Below the pieces are notes generated by a model, which worked only from the letters and a program-made list of their open reading frames with translations, was not told where the DNA came from and ran no database searches. A stretch of 64,000 nt of DNA from Raffaelea ambrosiae (Eukaryota; Ascomycota; Sordariomycetes; Ophiostomatales; Ophiostomataceae): positions 1,062,733 through 1,126,732 of the forward strand of contig PCDI01000004.1 of NCBI GenBank assembly GCA_002778195.1, written 5' to 3'. Position 1 is the first letter of the stretch; every line of letters begins with the position of its first letter. The position numbers and the translations under genes were made by a program. This document shows, piece after piece, positions 11,592-25,100 of the stretch.

Positions 11592-12159
11592 CAGTTTTTT
11601 TTTTTTTCTATCGGCAGGACTGCTACGTAAGACCAAGAAAGGAAGTCGAGCAGAGGAAGAACAGGCAAGGAAGAACAACAAAGGAAATGACACCGAGAAA
11701 GAGAATAGCAGAGAAAGAGGGGGGAAAGAATCGTAAAAATAATAGTATAAATAACAGAATCAATGAAAGAATAACAGAAGACGAAAGAAGAAAATAAAAC
11801 AAGACGAAACAAGAACACCGGAGCTGCCAGGACAAAAGAAAAGAAAGCGAACGCAAAAGAATACAAATACCAAAGTAGCAAAGCAGGACTGGAGGCAAAA
11901 CAAAAACGGAAACTGCAACTAAGGCCCCAGGGACCCTTGCTGTTCAGGCACTCAGCTCCAGACGCAGCCTTCTTGTTTCTCTTCCATGCTCCCCCCCCCC
12001 TCTGGAACATGCTTCTTTCCATTCGGATTACGACCCGACGCGCGGATTATTTGAGGACGGGGCAGGGGTGTGTCGGGACTGCCAGAGAGATGGACTGCCC
12101 GACTGCCAAACTGCCAAACTGCGCGAGAGCTGCCAGATGGTGTGGAACAGAGGGAGAGG

Positions 12160-12196
12160 GAGGGAGAGAAAGAGAGAGAGAGAGAGTGTGTGTGTG
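12160..12196 (+). repeat. GA/GT microsatellite
   Basis: A GAGAGA run passing directly into GTGTGTGTG. It lies inside the gene-poor tract and is non-coding. Confidence 0.75.
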
Positions 12197-13239
12197 GAGG
12201 GCCTGGGCTTGGGCTGGATGTGATGGGGGTGGTTTGTGGTCGGCGGTCCTCGGCCAGCATTCAAGGTATGGCCCCCTCAGGTGCGGCCTTCTGGGCTTGC
12301 CATGGGCAGCCAAGTCATGCTGTCCGGGATGATTGATGGAACGAACAGTGGTGGTGGTGGCAAACAAGAGCAAGCGCATACTATGTAGTTCCATGGGATA
12401 CAAAATACATACAAGCACTTGGCCTAGTTGGGTAGCATGTCACAGCCAAAGCGCCTTTTACGAGTAGTAGCAAAGGAAGACAAAGCCGAGGGGGGTTTGC
12501 TGTTGCTCTCTTTCACGCTAGGAACGGGCCAGGAAGTCAAGGGTCGAAAGGAGCAACAAGACGGGGGGGTCTGCAACGACAACTGAAGGAGGGGGATTTG
12601 GGGGAGGGGGGGGGCAGAATACTTGAAGAAGAGAGACGGGGGGGGGTCTGGTTAGGAGGGGATGGGGTGACCAGAAGGGAGGGGGCGTGTAAGATGGCGG
12701 ACCGGGGGGCAGAGCCGCCAATGGCGTGTGTGCGCTTGGGGCTGTCCTGTGGTTTGGCTCTGTGTACGTCTGGCATGTCTGGCAGGCATTTGCTATGGCA
12801 AGCTGTCTATGGCAAGCTGGCTCTTTGGCTTCGAATTGCGAATACGCCCTCCTTTCATCTGCCGGCTTCCTCACCCAGACATGCATGCGCACTCTGTCCT
12901 TTTTGGTTCTTTTTTTTTTCTTTTTTTTTCTTCTCTCGAAGAGCTGCTCGGGCCAGGACTGCTCGGGCCAATCCAGGCGTCCGTCTGTTTCAACGCAGGG
13001 TGGCCACATCGGGGGGGGGGCGGTCTGACTCGAAACAAGACCAGGCCCGTAGGAAGAAAGCGTGGGTCGGGCCAACAGCCCGCACAGGACAAAGAAGCAA
13101 AAAAAAGGAATTCCAGACTTTCCAGACTTCCAGAATGGCAGACGCTCGAGTCCCGAGATGCCAGGAACGGAAACGGCCACTAGAGAGCGGGAAGAGGACA
13201 GGCATGCTGCAAAACGGGGCGTGGTTGAGGAAGGGAAGG

Positions 13240-13252
13240 GGGGGGGGGNGGA
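13240..13252. other. Assembly N within a poly-G run
   Basis: An N at 13249 interrupts a run of G. Its position in a homopolymer suggests a scaffold join or an uncalled base rather than biology. Confidence 0.9.
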
Positions 13253-14609
13253 AGGGAGGGCTGCACGGTTTCTTTCGAAGACGCGTATAAATACCCACTT
13301 GCACTTGGACGTGGCTTTGCATCGATCTATGCGCCGGGGTGTGTAAGACGTTTTTTTTTTTTTTTTTGCCCTTGCCAGAGAAACGTAGCATGCAAAAGCG
13401 AGGCTAGTCAAGATACACGGGGCCTCTTACGATGCGATACAAACAAGCGGCGGCCACTCTCGCCATGAGCAGCCCTGTTGGGCCAGCTGGCAACATGGGC
13501 CAGCAAAGAAACGACAACACGAGGCAATCGAATGTTGGCGGTTCAGGGCCCCAGGACAAAGAGAGCCCGGACGTCTGAGGAACGAGGTCGCGGACATGGT
13601 TGGGGCGAGTCTGGAACGAGGCGAGGGACGTGTGTCAAAGGGCGAGCCACCCAGAGAAGCAGGGAGGCTTGTGAGAATGTGAAGAGCAGAGGAAAGCCAA
13701 TCAACAACGAGGCGAGACAAAGAGACTGCCCCCCCCCATGGGCTGTCGTGGTATTCGCGAGACGGCCAAACGCAAAGACACCAATAGCAAGATGCATGGC
13801 ATTTGCGGGCAACAAAGACCGCCCACAGAGGAAGATGCATTGCGATAGTACCGTGTAGTTATCTTACAATTGGAATACAACTAAATGATCAAATAAAGAC
13901 ACCACAAATAAAAACACTGGGGCCGTTTCTGGCTTTTGGCATGCGCATGCAGACAGGCGGGCGGCTGAAACACTGCTGTTGTGCAAGTCGTAACATTTTT
14001 CTTTTTTTTCTTTTTTGGCCCGAGCTCTCTTCGTGGCATGGCCTCTTTCTGCTCTCGGTCACCCACAGCGACGCTGATGGCGAATACGGTGGACCTTCTC
14101 AGCGCTGTCGCAGCCATGGAGAACAGCCACGAGCGCTGGTCCCTGGCCGGGCATGTCCTCACGGCCAGAGCGGACAGAGAAAAAGAGAAACCGAAAAGAA
14201 GACCCATAGAAGACCAGAAAGAAGCGTGGCGCGGCCAGAGCCCCTCCCCAAGACATCTAGAAGCCTAGGCGATTGGATGTGCAGCAGGCATGGGTCCTCG
14301 GCCTTTCTTCTTTTTCGTTGCCCTTTGTTTTATCTTTTCTCGTTTTGGCGTGTCCTTCTTTCTCTCGCGTCTGTTCGGCCTTTCTTCCCTCGTCCTTCTT
14401 GCTCGAGCGCAACACCCAAAACATGCTGCTCGTACTCGTAGACCCTGCATGATTTTTGTCCCTGTTCGTCCATCCTTCCAAAGGGTCCAAGCCCAGCCCA
14501 AAGAGGAAGTGGGCAAGGATCTGTCGATGCTCAACAGGGGATCTCGAGCCAGGGAAAGATACAAATACGGAAGAGAAGGATGGGCCGAGAGAAAGCAGAA
14601 AAATAAAAA

Positions 14610-14695
14610 ATTAAAATTAAAATAAATAAATAAATAAATAAAAATAAAAATGCAGGGAACAGCAGGGAACAGCAGGGAAAGAACAGCCAGGAAAC
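14610..14695 (+). repeat. AAAT repeat followed by AGCAGGGAAC repeats
   Basis: An (AAAT)n tract is followed by several copies of AGCAGGGAAC-like units. Non-coding simple sequence. Confidence 0.7.
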
Positions 14696-15287
14696 GTCCC
14701 CAAACCCACATGGTCAGAAACCCCGTTCTGCCATGAATTTTAGCCAGCGATGTCTGTTCTGTGGTCTCTCTGCGGTCTCTCTACGGTCTCTCTTCTTTTG
14801 TTTTGCATTGGCTTGTACTCGTCCCTGCATCGACGCAACCATGTCGCATGATTTCTACCTCAGCTCGTCTCAGGTTCCTCGGAGGCGAGACGGTGCAGCT
14901 GCGCGTTTCTGTTGTTCTCACTTGTCTTTGTCACTAACTCACTCATATGAGTGATCCAACAAGATCCCAAAGCGAGGGATCCATTCTACCGCCCCCACAG
15001 CAGACCAGTTTAAGACAGTCTTTGTAAGACATCTTTGTCAGGCAGGCGAATCTCAGTCTGCGGGCCGTGGCCCGCTTGTATCATGTGTCCGTACACCGCG
15101 CTCTTTTCGCAAAAAGGAAAGTGCCTCTTACCCTCTGTGGTTTCTGCATTAGTTTGTTGGGGCTAGCAGCAAAACGTGTTCCTGACTAAAGAACAAAGAC
15201 TGAAAAGAAGAAAGAAGAATGTCGATCGGTGTCTCGTCAATCAAAAGAAGACAAGACAGCCAGGGTAAAAAAAAAGTGAAAAAAAAG

Positions 15288-15318
<31 letters not shown>

Positions 15319-15853
15319 AAGCATGCACGGGACAGTAGATAGTGTCTAGCCAGAATAAGTACACTACAGCAACACGCCAAAGACCTACATACATTGTCTC
15401 GCCGTTGCGTGCTTTCGACGAGTGCGCACCTTCCATTGTACAGATAGTCGCCTTGCCTACAGGCTGCATGAGAGCGTGCACACATTCGGATGCATCTCAG
15501 AAGGGGTCACGTTCGGGCCATGCAGAGCTAGCGAACTGCTTCGGCGTCTCTTAGGAACTCGAGAGAGGGTTTCTCTCTCTCTCACACACACCTCCTATCT
15601 CGGACCGTTCTCAGTGCCCTGCCCCATTTCTGCTTTCAGCAACTCGACCCGGCAAAACTAGCGAGTCAAGGGAAAAATCATGCACATAATAATAATAACA
15701 GCAATAAATAATCCAAAAAGGAGAGAGCGCGCGCGTGTGTGTGTGTGTGCGAAAAGAGCGAGGGTGGGATCTGAACGGGTATGCAGTGAATCCTCCATGT
15801 AACAAGCCATGCAAGCGTCGGTTTTGGCCTCATTTGACACTTTGAGTTTGCCT

Positions 15854-15855
<2 letters not shown>

Positions 15856-15897
<42 letters not shown>
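15856..15897 (+). repeat. CT dinucleotide microsatellite
   Basis: A C-run followed by an uninterrupted (CT)n tract of about 35 bases. It is one of the longest perfect dinucleotide repeats in the window and a candidate length-variable marker. Confidence 0.9.
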
Positions 15898-15898
<1 letters not shown>

Positions 15899-16510
15899 CG
15901 CTTACAAGTAGTTACCTCTTGGCTTTTCTCTCGTCAAACAGGGCGAGACCGACAAGGCGACAATAAGCAATCCCTAACCCACTAAAAGAGTGGGCCTTGT
16001 TTTGCTTCCTTGAACAGACACCATGGACCACGCCGTACGGACAACGCAACTGCGTCTAGCAAAAAGGGAGTACCAACAGTCACGGCGTGCTCCGGACTCC
16101 GTGGCGAGCCTCGTCAACCAAGGGGACGAGTTGCACATCTTGGGTCTTCCTTGTCTCCTGAGCAAGGAATTCAGTCGTGGACGTTGGCCTCCTGAATCGT
16201 AGGCTTGTGTGTGTTCTTTTGTGTGCTCTTCTTTGCGTTTTCTTTCCTTTGTGAAGTATGCACGCCCAAAGTGTTCATTGTGGATTTCGTTTTCCGCAGA
16301 GGAAATCCGAAGTCTCCTTGGCGATATATCACAATCCACAATGTATCCGATTGTCTCCCCAGCCACCAGCGCAGCTGCTTCTACTATGTATTTTCTGTGA
16401 GCAATTTCTCTCACTCCCAGCCGTATATTTATCTATATCAAGACCACAACACAACGGGAAGAACGTTTTTATTTCCCTGGTCGTATAAAGTGTCTGTCAT
16501 GAGCTGTGAG

Positions 16511-16531
16511 TTTTTTTTTTTTTTTTTTTTT
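16511..16531 (+). repeat. Poly-T run of 21
   Basis: Twenty-one T followed by AAACAAAAAAA. On the minus strand this is a long A tail, as could end a retroposed copy, but I recognise no element upstream of it and found no flanking duplication. Confidence 0.8.
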
Positions 16532-17502
16532 AAACAAAAAAAGATTGCTTAGGGCAACCCGCAAAAGAACACCGGCCTGTATCCTCGGCTGTGACTCTAG
16601 CACACGAAAATAAAAAGGTGAACAGAAAAAAAAAGGTCAGACACGAAAACTTTCGATTTCTACTGGCTTGTGACCCCTCCTACTTTGCTGGTTGTGGTGT
16701 AGTGTATCTTCGTCACAGGAGCTGATGCCAGGCTACGGAGTACTATGTACACATGAGACTGTCACCTCCTAAAGAAACCAAGCGGCAGGGATCAGGGTTT
16801 TGACGTGCAGCGTCAAATGTGCCCAAACAGAGGCAATCTATACGCCGTAAATGGCTTATACTATATAAGATACATCGTAAAAATGGCAAAGCAGCCCTCT
16901 AACCGCCATCCACTAATAGCCTCTTACATGTATTCCCTCCCCCCTCCCCAAAAGCCCACACTGCTGCAACCTATAGCGTTTGCTTGCATCTGCTCTAGCA
17001 TAAGGACGGAGGCACTAAAGCAATGTCCCATGCCTCCTAGTCTTTTCTTCTTCTTTTTTTGCTGGTTCTTGGTGGAGCAAGCCAGAAAAAAAAAGAAAAA
17101 GCAGTCTTCTCTTCTGCATCCAGTCAAGAAGCACCAGTGACTTTCTCTCTTTCCCCCCTCGTGCGCAGTGTGCAGGGTGCGGTGTACGGAGAGATGGGAG
17201 GATCGCGCACGCACACGCCCACTCTTGTTTTCGGCTCTGCAGGGTATTTTTGCCAGCTCGTTGCACCCGCTCCTCCGCGTGCGCGCTTGTGTATGCGCCG
17301 GGCATGCATCCTCCCAAAGATGCATACAATAGTATTTCGGCAATCTTTGTCATGAAGTTGTCATGGGAAAGTCACAAATGCTGTGTGGTACAGGCCCGCT
17401 TGTCACTTTCTGTGGCACGCAGGGGTGGTGGTGGTGGTGGCAAAGACAAGGAGGAAGCAGAGAGAGGAGAATATCGTGGAGTCAAAGCCACGGGGATGTG
17501 GT

Positions 17503-17537
17503 AACGTGGAAACGTGGAAACGTGGAAACGTGGAACA
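17503..17537 (+). repeat. CGTGGAAA tandem repeat
   Basis: Four copies of an eight-base CGTGGAAA unit in the gene-poor tract. Non-coding. Confidence 0.85.
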
Positions 17538-19116
17538 AGAAGGGGGAGGGGGGAAAGACCAGGGAGCAAACGTGATCCAGAAAACACCTCAAAACAGGTA
17601 CTTTTTTCCCGAACAGGCGTGCTTTCTGCGCCCGACGTATAGAGTCTGAACGTCTGGGAGAGAGGTCTGTGAGTTCGATGTAGCAGCCTATTTAATTCTC
17701 CTTTTGTGATGCACCAGATCGCTGCCGCATTGCACAAGTTTGCCACAATACATAGTAGTTAGACAGACCTGCTCCTCTGGTTCTGTATGTCCCGATGCGG
17801 AGTGGCCCAATCGCGTTTGTGCGGCGGGCATGACCACGAAAATGGGCACAGCGTGGGAGCACCGGGGGGGGGATGGGGGGAGATGGGGGGGAAACAGCCG
17901 TCGCACTGCATCCGGCCTTGTGTCCGTCCTTGTATCGTGACTTGCAGCGTACCTTACGTTTGCCCATCGATCTGTCATGGACCATCTTCCTGGGGGGGAA
18001 GGAGCGTTTGGTGACACCACACAGATCGAGTGACAATTTCCTTGTTTCTCAAAAGGGCCTCTGACGGGAACAGGGGCCCGACATGCCGGCAAATGCAAAT
18101 AGCAAATCACACAAACGAGACGGCCTTGTGCCAGATATGACCCTGGTAGGCTCGAGATATCACTATGTATGATTATGGGCGTCACCCTAGTCAGTATGGA
18201 GAATCTTTGCGGTTCTGCTGCCAAGGCCTCGCGCCTAGGCGATAAACTGCTGGCTTCACCCTTGTCAAGCCGGCTGTAGCAGTACACCAATCATGGACGG
18301 CCCAAGATGGACGAGATCATGGGGGCAGAATCAGTGGAAGACGAAAGCGGAGAGATACAGCTCAAGAGAGAAGGTGACATAATGAAAAAGGAAAGAAAGA
18401 GGAGAGGGGGGGTGTTTGTACCAGGATTCTAGTTCATCGCATCTTGCTGAGCGTTCCCGCGTGTCTAGTCCTGGGGAGGAGGAGGAGGAGCAGGAGGAGG
18501 GGGCGGCAGCGGTTCGTGGGTCGCTCATCTCTCCCTCTCGTCCCCTTCTCACATCTGCCTTGCCCGCAACGGCTATCCTCAAAATGAACAGGTATCGGCA
18601 GTGCAACGGTGGGCTTCCCCTTGTTTCCCGCCTGTGCCGCGTCTTCTACCCCAGAGAATTTTGATTTGAGCCGCTCGCGGGTCCAGACGGGAACGGAAAT
18701 AAAACAAAATAAAATAAATAAAAGGAAAATAAAAAGGAAAGCTATGACACAAAAAACGACATCGCGATTTTTGGTGATGGGTGCTGGCTAAGCACTTCCT
18801 GGCTTACATGGAGAACGACAGAAAGGGGAAAGAAAGCCGTGAATGATTGGCAGACGTAGCAAGATAAGCCAAAACAAGCAGCATGATGGGACTCGGTCGG
18901 CCATCCCGAAAGGGGACAACGAGGACACCGAAGGCAAGAAGCGAGATGGCGAACCAAGCGAACACCAGCTCATCACAGCCATCGCATTCGTAGCGAATGT
19001 GAAGATAGGATGAACTGGATCGGTTTATGCTACATAGTACACCGGAAGCAACGGCGGCAGAAAAGACGCGTCCCATCTGGAGGGCCTGGTCCACTCCGGT
19101 GAGCGTCTGAGAGAGT

Positions 19117-19162
<46 letters not shown>
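19117..19162 (+). repeat. AC dinucleotide microsatellite
   Basis: A nearly perfect (AC)n run of roughly 45 bases. Non-coding and likely polymorphic in length. Confidence 0.9.
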
Positions 19163-19172
<10 letters not shown>

Positions 19173-22100
19173 GAGTGACAAAGCAAGCACATCTGCCTCT
19201 TTTCTCATTTGTTCCATGATTGTTCTCTGGGTGTTCTTCGGGAAGGGGGTTCGCTTGGCCAACATGGGTTGGGCAGTTCACACACCGCGCGGAAATCAAA
19301 CAACCGCTGTGTCGTCTCCCGAGAGGGCAAACCACGGCAAACACCAGGCGGGCTAGACAGAAAAGACATGAACCAGATTGGCGTTTCTGGTTCGGCCAAA
19401 TGGCTCGACGAGGATCCCGACGAACCAGACCTTGCTCGGTCTCGCAAATCCGACCACGCAGTTCCGTTGCATGTATGTATCTTCCTCCTCTTTTTTTCCC
19501 CCCCCCCCAGCAAAGCAACCCTTGGTCAGACATAACTGACAATGAGACGTGTGTTAGCTGCGACCAAATTAGCAACTCGCCTGGCGCGCACATACACACA
19601 CAAGAGCACGCGCACACACGCCCCTCAGACATGCAAATCAAGGCAACCTCTATTATCGCATGGTTACCACGTGCAGGTAGCCACGGTCGGAAAGATGAAC
19701 ACCGCGTAGCGCTCTAACTAACCCCCCGAAATATTGAACAGATGGCGCCGCATGAAGGAGATGGCCCAAGGGCAGCCCCAAGAGCACCCCCCTGTCTGTG
19801 CAAGTTTCCAGTCCAACCCTCTGTTGTGAGACACATCCGTAGCACATCATGGCCAGAGTTCGTCTGTCGTCTGTCGTCTATCGAACGCATATGGCCCCCC
19901 TCGAATCCAGCCCATTGTTGATCCTATATGCTGCATGCTATAGCAGATGGCCGGCCAAAGTCGCTGGAGCGCCGGTTCAGGCAGATTCAGAAAAGCACCG
20001 AAAGACAGCCCGGCGGCTGGCCAGGTCGAAACAAGGCCAATTTGCAACACGCACGTGTGTTAGTCGTAGCAAAGCTGGCCCGTCTAATAGTGCAGCAATA
20101 GACGACACATACCGAATTATCCAAGTAGCCACTCTGACTTTCGGTAGTGTATCGTACTCTCCCTTTGTATTGCCCTGTATCGCGCCTCTGCCCATCTGTC
20201 ACAAATAACTCCTCGACTGCTCATTTTACCCGCCCTGACGTCGAGGGGAAGGGGGCGTGGAGGTCATAGTAACGTGTTCTTTGCTGCAGTGTCTCTGGCT
20301 GTGACTAGTGGCAAGATAATCGTGGTAGGTCCAGCCATCTGATTGCCCAGACCGACTGTGCGCTGTGGACGGTACGGTGCGACCTCGCAATTTTTAGCAG
20401 GCGCTCGGTCTGCCATCGCACCTGCCTCCACTTGACCGTGCGCCGTGAGCGTCAAAATGAGGAGACTCCTGCCCTCCCAAAAAGCCGTATTATTGTCCAC
20501 ACCTGCAACACAAAAACCGTTAACAACCAGCCAGCCATCCCGTCCCCGTCGATGCCAACCCACACCAGGTCAGTGCCCTCCCACACGCGGGCCCGGCTTC
20601 TTTAATTTTAATATAGCTATTTTTCTCTCGAGATATTTCGGGATATTTGGCTGACGCACGCTGCTTTCGTGGTGCTGCTGCCCAAATCGCCCAAACAGGC
20701 TGGGCTGGGCTAAAGCAATTGCCCAACTTTCTTTTTTACTACAAAGTATGTAGTTAGGCACAGGGTAAGACACTGTGTGTAAGATGCCTTTGATCGCAAT
20801 TGTAACCGCCGAGACCCTTTGGTAAGAATCAGTCATCATTTTTTTCTTCTCCACACCGGCCACTAATACAACCAACAGCAAACAGCGCCGTTATCTGTCA
20901 ATGTTGGTTGTGTGGTTGCTTCCAACAATTGCTGCCCCTCAAAAAAATAGGGAAAATAGAGATCGAATGAGGCGCCGCCCAGCAGTTTTCACCCCCAAAC
21001 GGGAAAGAGCAATGTTTCCCGCGACGGCAGGTACGCCTGAGGCTCTAACGGCAGGCCCAGCCTATTGCTCTTACATAGTATTAGGACGAAGAGGGAAGGG
21101 GCGATCGATGACGGCACCAGCCACATATTCGGCTGGTGCGCATGGGGTTTCGGAGGGGCCTTTTTTTGCGGGTGTCTTCTGCCTTTCTGCGAGTCGTGAA
21201 CCAGACCACAATACACCTCACAACTGTAACCATTTTCACGAATGGACGCTTCAGCCAAACATGCAGCTTGGGACAGGACCCCTTAATCCCTTCGTCTGAT
21301 ATCCTCTCTTCCACGCCCCCCCTCTCTCGGCACAGTCTCATTCATCCCTGCGGGCGTTTGGGGAACCAACGCGAGAGAAGAGGCAGAATTGGATAAGAAA
21401 TGAAAATAAAAAATCAGGGTCTCTTGAGCAGGGAATGGAGGAAAAGAAAAAGAAAAAGGTCTGCCAATCATTTGTTCAGGCCCGTTTCAAGCACCAATGC
21501 ACGCCCCCCCGGTGGGCTCATGTCTCGTCTGCTAGACGCCTGGCCATCCTTGATTTTCCTTGGTCGACGTCGTATCTGCATCGATCTTTCGAGGCATGCA
21601 CTGTCCACTATGCATATGCGTGTGCCAGTTTGGGTAGTTACCTCCCCCCTTCTCCCGGCTCATCACTGCAACTGCACCAAGTTGGGCTTTCACCCATGAT
21701 TTGTGTCTGTTCTATTTTTTGGTCATTGCATGCTACATGAGTCCGGAACTACGTCCAGCAATTCCGAAGCCACACTGCCTGAAGCCCAGGAAATTGAGGC
21801 TTGCAGAAGAAAGGAGACAAAAAAAACCCCACAGCTCCGAGCGGATGCAATTTGTACGAGAAAGTGCGAGGCATACAGCAGTAAACAATCATCTTAGCAT
21901 AGTGCAATGCAATACAGGGCAAATCCTGAAAGGAGCTTGTGGAGGGAGCTTGTGTGGGGCCGGGGCGGGCATCGAACTGGCCTGGAACTCGGCCCCTAGT
22001 TCCTGGCCCCGGTTATCATAAACTTCCGGAAACGGTATATATTGAAGCCATGCTTTTTTGGATTCTGCCATTCGCGGGTCAAGGACAGATGGAACACGCC

Positions 22101-25100
22101 AAATTGCATTGCCCACACCCTGTAACAAAAAATAGACGGGCCCAAGGCTGCAAAAAAGCAACAACGATAGAGCGAGGGGGCTGGATGAGCCCGGCAGCCA
22201 TATACATTGGCTATATTTTGGTAGTTAGATGTTGGCGTATGTTGGCATGTGCTGGTACGCAATGTGCTTCCTGGAAGTGGGTCGAACCATAATGCTCGGT
22301 ATTAATCCCACAGGCAGCAGTTTGCCTGCTCTGCAGCGTGTTTGATGGCTCTTTAGCCAAAATGCGTTTTCATGGTTCAAAAGGCTGAAAAGCAAAACCT
22401 GGGTCCACGCCCACTGGGGGGGAAGGCCGTCTTTCTGGCAAAAATCGGCAAGCGGGCCGAGTTGGAGAAGAACAACAGCAACAACTTGGCCTTTGTCTCG
22501 AGCCATCTTTATGTTTGACGAATCAGGCATTGTATAAGTGGCAGGACACCAGAGTAACGAGCGACAGCCGCAAATATGCGTGCTCTTTATCTGTCTCTAC
22601 CTGATACGAATCGCAAACAACAATAACGAAAATAAAGCCAAAAATAAGAATAAAAATTGTACAAGGCGTGACAAAAGTATGGCTTTCCCAGCACAAAAAC
22701 AGCCGATAGATGCATGGTCATTTCAAATTTCTACCCAAAATAACAGCACACGCACTCTTACACATGCTGCCTGAATGCAGCAATAAGGCTGTTTCGTGAT
22801 GCCTGAGAAAAGAGCACCAAGACGCAACTGCTGCCTCTCGAGGTTTTGAGACAAAACAAGGAAGACAACGGGCCTTCTCTTCCTGTCTGCCATCTCGCGC
22901 GTCTCGTCAATCTCGTCTGGAACACGACCATCAGGCAAAGGTGGACTCATCGGATGAATGGGTGGCCTCGAAAAGCAGCTAGACAAGGAGGCCTAAACTG
23001 AAGGCCCAAACAAGTGCCCCATCCAGATGGCCATATGCACTAACACAAGGAGCAAAGCACACACGCATCTCGTGTATGTAGGCATATTCCCCCTTAAGAG
23101 GTCTCCACCTCGGGACCGCAGGATATCTTGACTACTCGTAGGATGCTGAAAAAAAAAGAAAAAAAAAAACAAGAAAAAAAACAAGTAAAAAAAACAGCGA
23201 CTGTCATGAATAATGGACGGCACTCATCTTGGTAGCAGGTGTATCTTTCTGGTCTTTTCGCCTACACAGACATCTGGTTTCCATATACCACAATAGTATC
23301 CTAATGCACATGCTCGGCAAGAGGTGTACATCTTTGCCTCTTTCCTCTCGCATTGTCTCCCCCTCCCTCCCTCTCTGTGAGTATGACCACTACACTAGTA
23401 GTTACTCGTGAAATCGTTTTTACACACACCGACTGACGAGTGCTGAAAGGATCGGATTTGCCTTCCTAGCCATCTCTCCGGCTCGCAGCCCGATAGGCTG
23501 GAAGCTTCCTCCTGCTAGCTGCCTCCAGGCTGCAAGACAGGTCCCCTGCCCACCCCCTACCCTACCAGAGATACATACGAGTATGTAAGATAATACATGC
23601 ATGGTGCACCACCGTGGCCTTGCCTGGCTTGGGAAAGGCCGTGTGAAGTGCAAGCAAAACTAGCTCGTGGGGAAAAAGAGATTTGCGAGTGCTACCGATG
23701 GCGTCCGACTATGCAGTTACTTGCAAAAAGAAAATCCTTTGTGCCCGTTTCGTGCCAAACTTCGGCCCTGCAAATAATCCTTTGTGTCATGGCGTTGTTA
23801 CGCCAGCGTAGCAGAAGTTGCTTCTTCTGCATTTACGAGATAAGCTGAAAGGGAAATAGGACTCCGAACAGGACAACGCAAGAATAGGGAATGTCGGGGA
23901 ACCAGGAGGAATAGAACAGGAGTCAAAAAGGACGGCCAAAGCGAGAGATGAACAAGAACTCAACAAAGACGGACCAGGGATGTCCCTGCCTGAGCAAAAA
24001 GACCACAATGGCGGTCAGCGAAATTCTCTCGGTCACCCGCGTCGATAACCGCCCAACCCAACCGAGCCTGGCTGCACACCTGCGCACATACACAAGGGCA
24101 GCATAACTAGCAAGAGACTGCCTGGGAAGCTAGCTAATAGCAGACGAGCAGAACGAACAATAGTTAACTAGTTAGTTCGCGCTCTCTGTCTGTCTCCTGT
24201 TCTTCTGTCCTCTCTCTCTCCTCATGTCCTGCCCCCACGAACTTCGATGCACGGCGTCGATTCAACAGACTCAAGCGAGGCTGTCCATGGGCAGGCAGCC
24301 GTTTGGGGGGTCTTTCTCTTCCCCTTTCTCTCTTCTATCTTTTCATTTTATTACGTGCGGTTAACGCGGCCAGAACGGACCTTTTTTTGTCGCCCATTTT
24401 CGCCCATGTCTTTTCCTTGTCCTGGACGAGACTAGCGACCAACCTGGTCCAGCTTCGATGGACATGCAACAGTACCATTTCGTGACCAAATTTTTTTTTA
24501 AAGAAAACATTTGCGCGCGTGTGTGGTCGGGGTAGGGCTCAGTCTGACGGCTCCCCGATGCACGCGCACACACAGAGAAAGCGAGTGAGAAGAGATGTGA
24601 CCTGAGCGAGTTGCCGGGTTTACGGGCGGTCGGTTTACGGACCAGCCAGTTTTGTTAGTTGACCACTTGCGGGTCACCTGCGGCATCAAGTCGAAAATGG
24701 CAGTGACGGAGAAATAGCTTTTTGTCCGGCCGCCATCGAGCAAGCTTGTTCCGGAGGGAGGACGGCAAGGGGGGGGGGATGCCCACGGCCGGCCGGTGCT
24801 TGCCGTGTGTTCCCTTGTCTCGTCTTTGTCTCTCCTTTTCAGGACCGTATTATATATCTCTCTCCAAAGACAAACAGGAAGGCACGTCGCGCTCTTCATT
24901 ACACGCCGTGCACGATCTCGGTCGCACCTTCCTGCTCCTGTGTTCTTCGCAATACCCACGACTGGTCGTTGTCGCCGTGGCAGGTAAACGAGGAAGGTGG
25001 GGGGCCACCTCTGGCGTGTGTGCAGCGCATTGCATGGAGCTATAATATGTATGGTGTATCTTACATGTATCTCATGTAGTATGCAGGATGTCTCACAAGC

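Noticed and set aside
16480..16560. Poly-T as the tail of a retroposed element
   Set aside because: No element body, no coding remnant and no target-site duplication were visible; homopolymer runs are common in this tract.
17688..18290. 200-codon open frame on the minus strand
   Set aside because: No recognisable domain, mixed composition, and equally long frames overlap it on the other strand; not enough to call a gene.
22255..22300. B-box-like TGGTTCGACCCA on the minus strand
   Set aside because: The flanking bases do not pair as a T stem and no A box was found at the right distance.
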